64,000 nucleotides of DNA from Grifola frondosa (lineage: Eukaryota > Basidiomycota > Agaricomycetes > Polyporales > Grifolaceae): positions 2,294,001-2,358,000 of the forward strand of contig LUGG01000002.1 of NCBI GenBank assembly GCA_001683735.1. The letters are read 5' to 3'. Position 1 is the first letter of the stretch. The number at the start of each line of letters is the position of its first letter. The notes beneath the pieces were generated by a model, which had not been told where the DNA came from, did no database searches, and saw only the letters and a list, made by a program, of their open reading frames with translations. Positions 62,857-64,000 of this stretch are shown here, in pieces. A program made the translations under genes and the position numbers.

Positions 62857-64000
62857 CTACGACGCTCTGGATCGCTCCTCCCACATGAGCCGTGGAGTAC
62901 GGTACGACTCGCGCTCGAACGCCTGCGAATCGTACTCCACAGCCACGCTCTCCTCAATTTGCACCTGCACGTCGAAATCGCCGTGCTCCAGGTCCAAGTC
63001 GGACACGCGGCTCTCTTCCTCGCCCGCGTGCGACACGACCACCACGCCGGATGTGCTGAAGTGGTCGTCAATGCGGACCTTCGATTCAAACTGCGAGCGC
63101 ATCGCTTGCGAGACGGAGCGAGCAGAGGTGAGCGGGCGGCTCACGACGATGTGGGTCGTCGGCATGCGGTTGTGCTCTGCTGCAGCGTCTGCAGGGCAAG
63201 GCGGTGCAAGTCAGACTGGGGTGAGAGCGCGCTAAGGGAGACGCGCACCACGGAGGTGGATTAGTATCCGCTGGCTCATTATCCACGTTATGGTATAGCC
63301 AAGGGACGCTCTGCATGATTCAGTGAACAGCGGTGAGATCTCGTCGCAGTGAGGGAACTGAGGACGACACGGACCCTGAGGACTGGCATGGTTGTACATA
63401 CCTGTCAGTAACGTGTCGCAACTGAGGCACATAAATCTTACCTGTGTTGTTTCATCAGTCGTCCTATAGAGGATTAGATTAAATATGTTCACGCCTTTGG
63501 TAAAAGAGTTAGAATAATGCGCTTGACTCATGAGAGCGGTAAAACGCACCAGTTAATGCAATGAAATATACGAGGCCGTCATGCAGCATTCTGCAGGCAA
63601 AGTTGATAGAATGACGGCGTATATAAGAGCTGTATGAGACTCACACTTTGACGAGATGAGACATTCTGCTACAAAGCGAGTAAATCATTTAGACCAAATA
63701 CTCGGCTGTGCTCGAGTACTCACCTGCCGGCAGGAGGTTTAAATCTGAGTAGATAAAAGCTGGAGATGCCCAGCGTTACAACATCGTAAACCATCGTGAC
63801 AAGATAGTACAGCCAAACGGACAGATGCGAAGGCACATTGCCCGCCGTGCAACTAAGAGTTGTCTTAAAATTTGGGCCATCACGGTAGGATTAACGAAGT
63901 ATGCACTTACTTATGCTGGAGCCGTTTCGAAGCCAGAAGCAGGTCAACGAACGGGACAGTAAATAATCACTCCAACTCACGTGAGCTTGCACGGCTGAGA
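62857..64000 (-). CDS. DUF6533-like membrane protein, 3' part (cut by window edge)
   Basis: Minus-strand exons from the edge down to the stop at 62857. Recognisable pieces: VWLYYLVTMVYDVVTLGISSFYLL, MLHDGLVYFIAL, VNIFNLILYRTTDETTQ, ASLGYTITWIMSQRILIHLR and, after an intron ending CTGCAG, DAAAEHNRMPTTHIVVSRPL. The order LLHDGLVYF.AL..VN..N..LYR and MSQRILIHLRDA is that of agaricomycete DUF6533 seven-helix proteins. The cytosolic tail is acidic, with DVQVQIEESVAVEYDSQAFERE. The 5' half, including the DUF6533 domain proper, is beyond the window. Function unknown. Confidence 0.7.

Overview
The window looks like a chromosome segment from an agaricomycete basidiomycete (mushroom-forming fungus). 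The genes have many short introns (about 45-95 bp, GT-AG), and the families are typical of that group: DUF6533 and rhodopsin-like membrane proteins, expanded WD40 families, FHA-kinases, KDM3-like JmjC proteins, Tnp2-type (CMC/EnSpm) transposases and Tad1-like LINEs. I see no prokaryotic features.

Two compartments are visible. From 1 to about 50.7 kb the window is an accessory, rearranged and repeat-rich region. It holds a decayed dual-specificity phosphatase/P-loop kinase fusion (minus, 1.1-2.2 kb), a hAT-type MITE at 2.5 kb and an identical-length copy at 30.9 kb, three related WD40 genes each with a C-terminal membrane anchor (3.1, 10.8 and 25.9 kb), an FHA-domain Ser/Thr kinase (7.4 kb) with a decayed inverted copy (20.2-22.1 kb), a decayed JmjC demethylase-like gene (17.3 kb), a RING protein (28.0-29.2 kb), a regulatory-looking segment shared by the kinase and the RING gene, a 2.5-kb inverted duplication (14.5-17.1 and 35.9-38.4 kb) carrying a tyrosine phosphatase with a deleted active-site loop and a LINE tail, a fungal gene pair of the 'SSDESD' type (one truncated, one nearly complete), a decayed Tnp2 transposon (38.5-42.7 kb), a rhodopsin-like membrane protein and a zinc alcohol dehydrogenase.

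From 50.9 kb to the right edge the sequence is ordinary conserved genome: CTP synthase (+), a small multi-pass membrane protein (-), a scrap of a deuterolysin protease (-), an ERG26-like 3-beta-HSD/SDR enzyme (-), a KHDC4/BLOM7-like splicing factor (-), an MSS116-like mitochondrial DEAD-box helicase (+) and the 3' part of a DUF6533 membrane protein (-). These genes have clean exons with no frame breaks that I could find, apart from the deuterolysin scrap.

The contrast matters. Single-base frameshifts, CGA-to-TGA-like stops and lost start codons are concentrated in the accessory part, which fits relaxed selection after duplication more than uniform sequencing error. Gene models were built by reading splice sites and frames by eye. 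No alignment or database search was run, and percentages of identity are deliberately not given.
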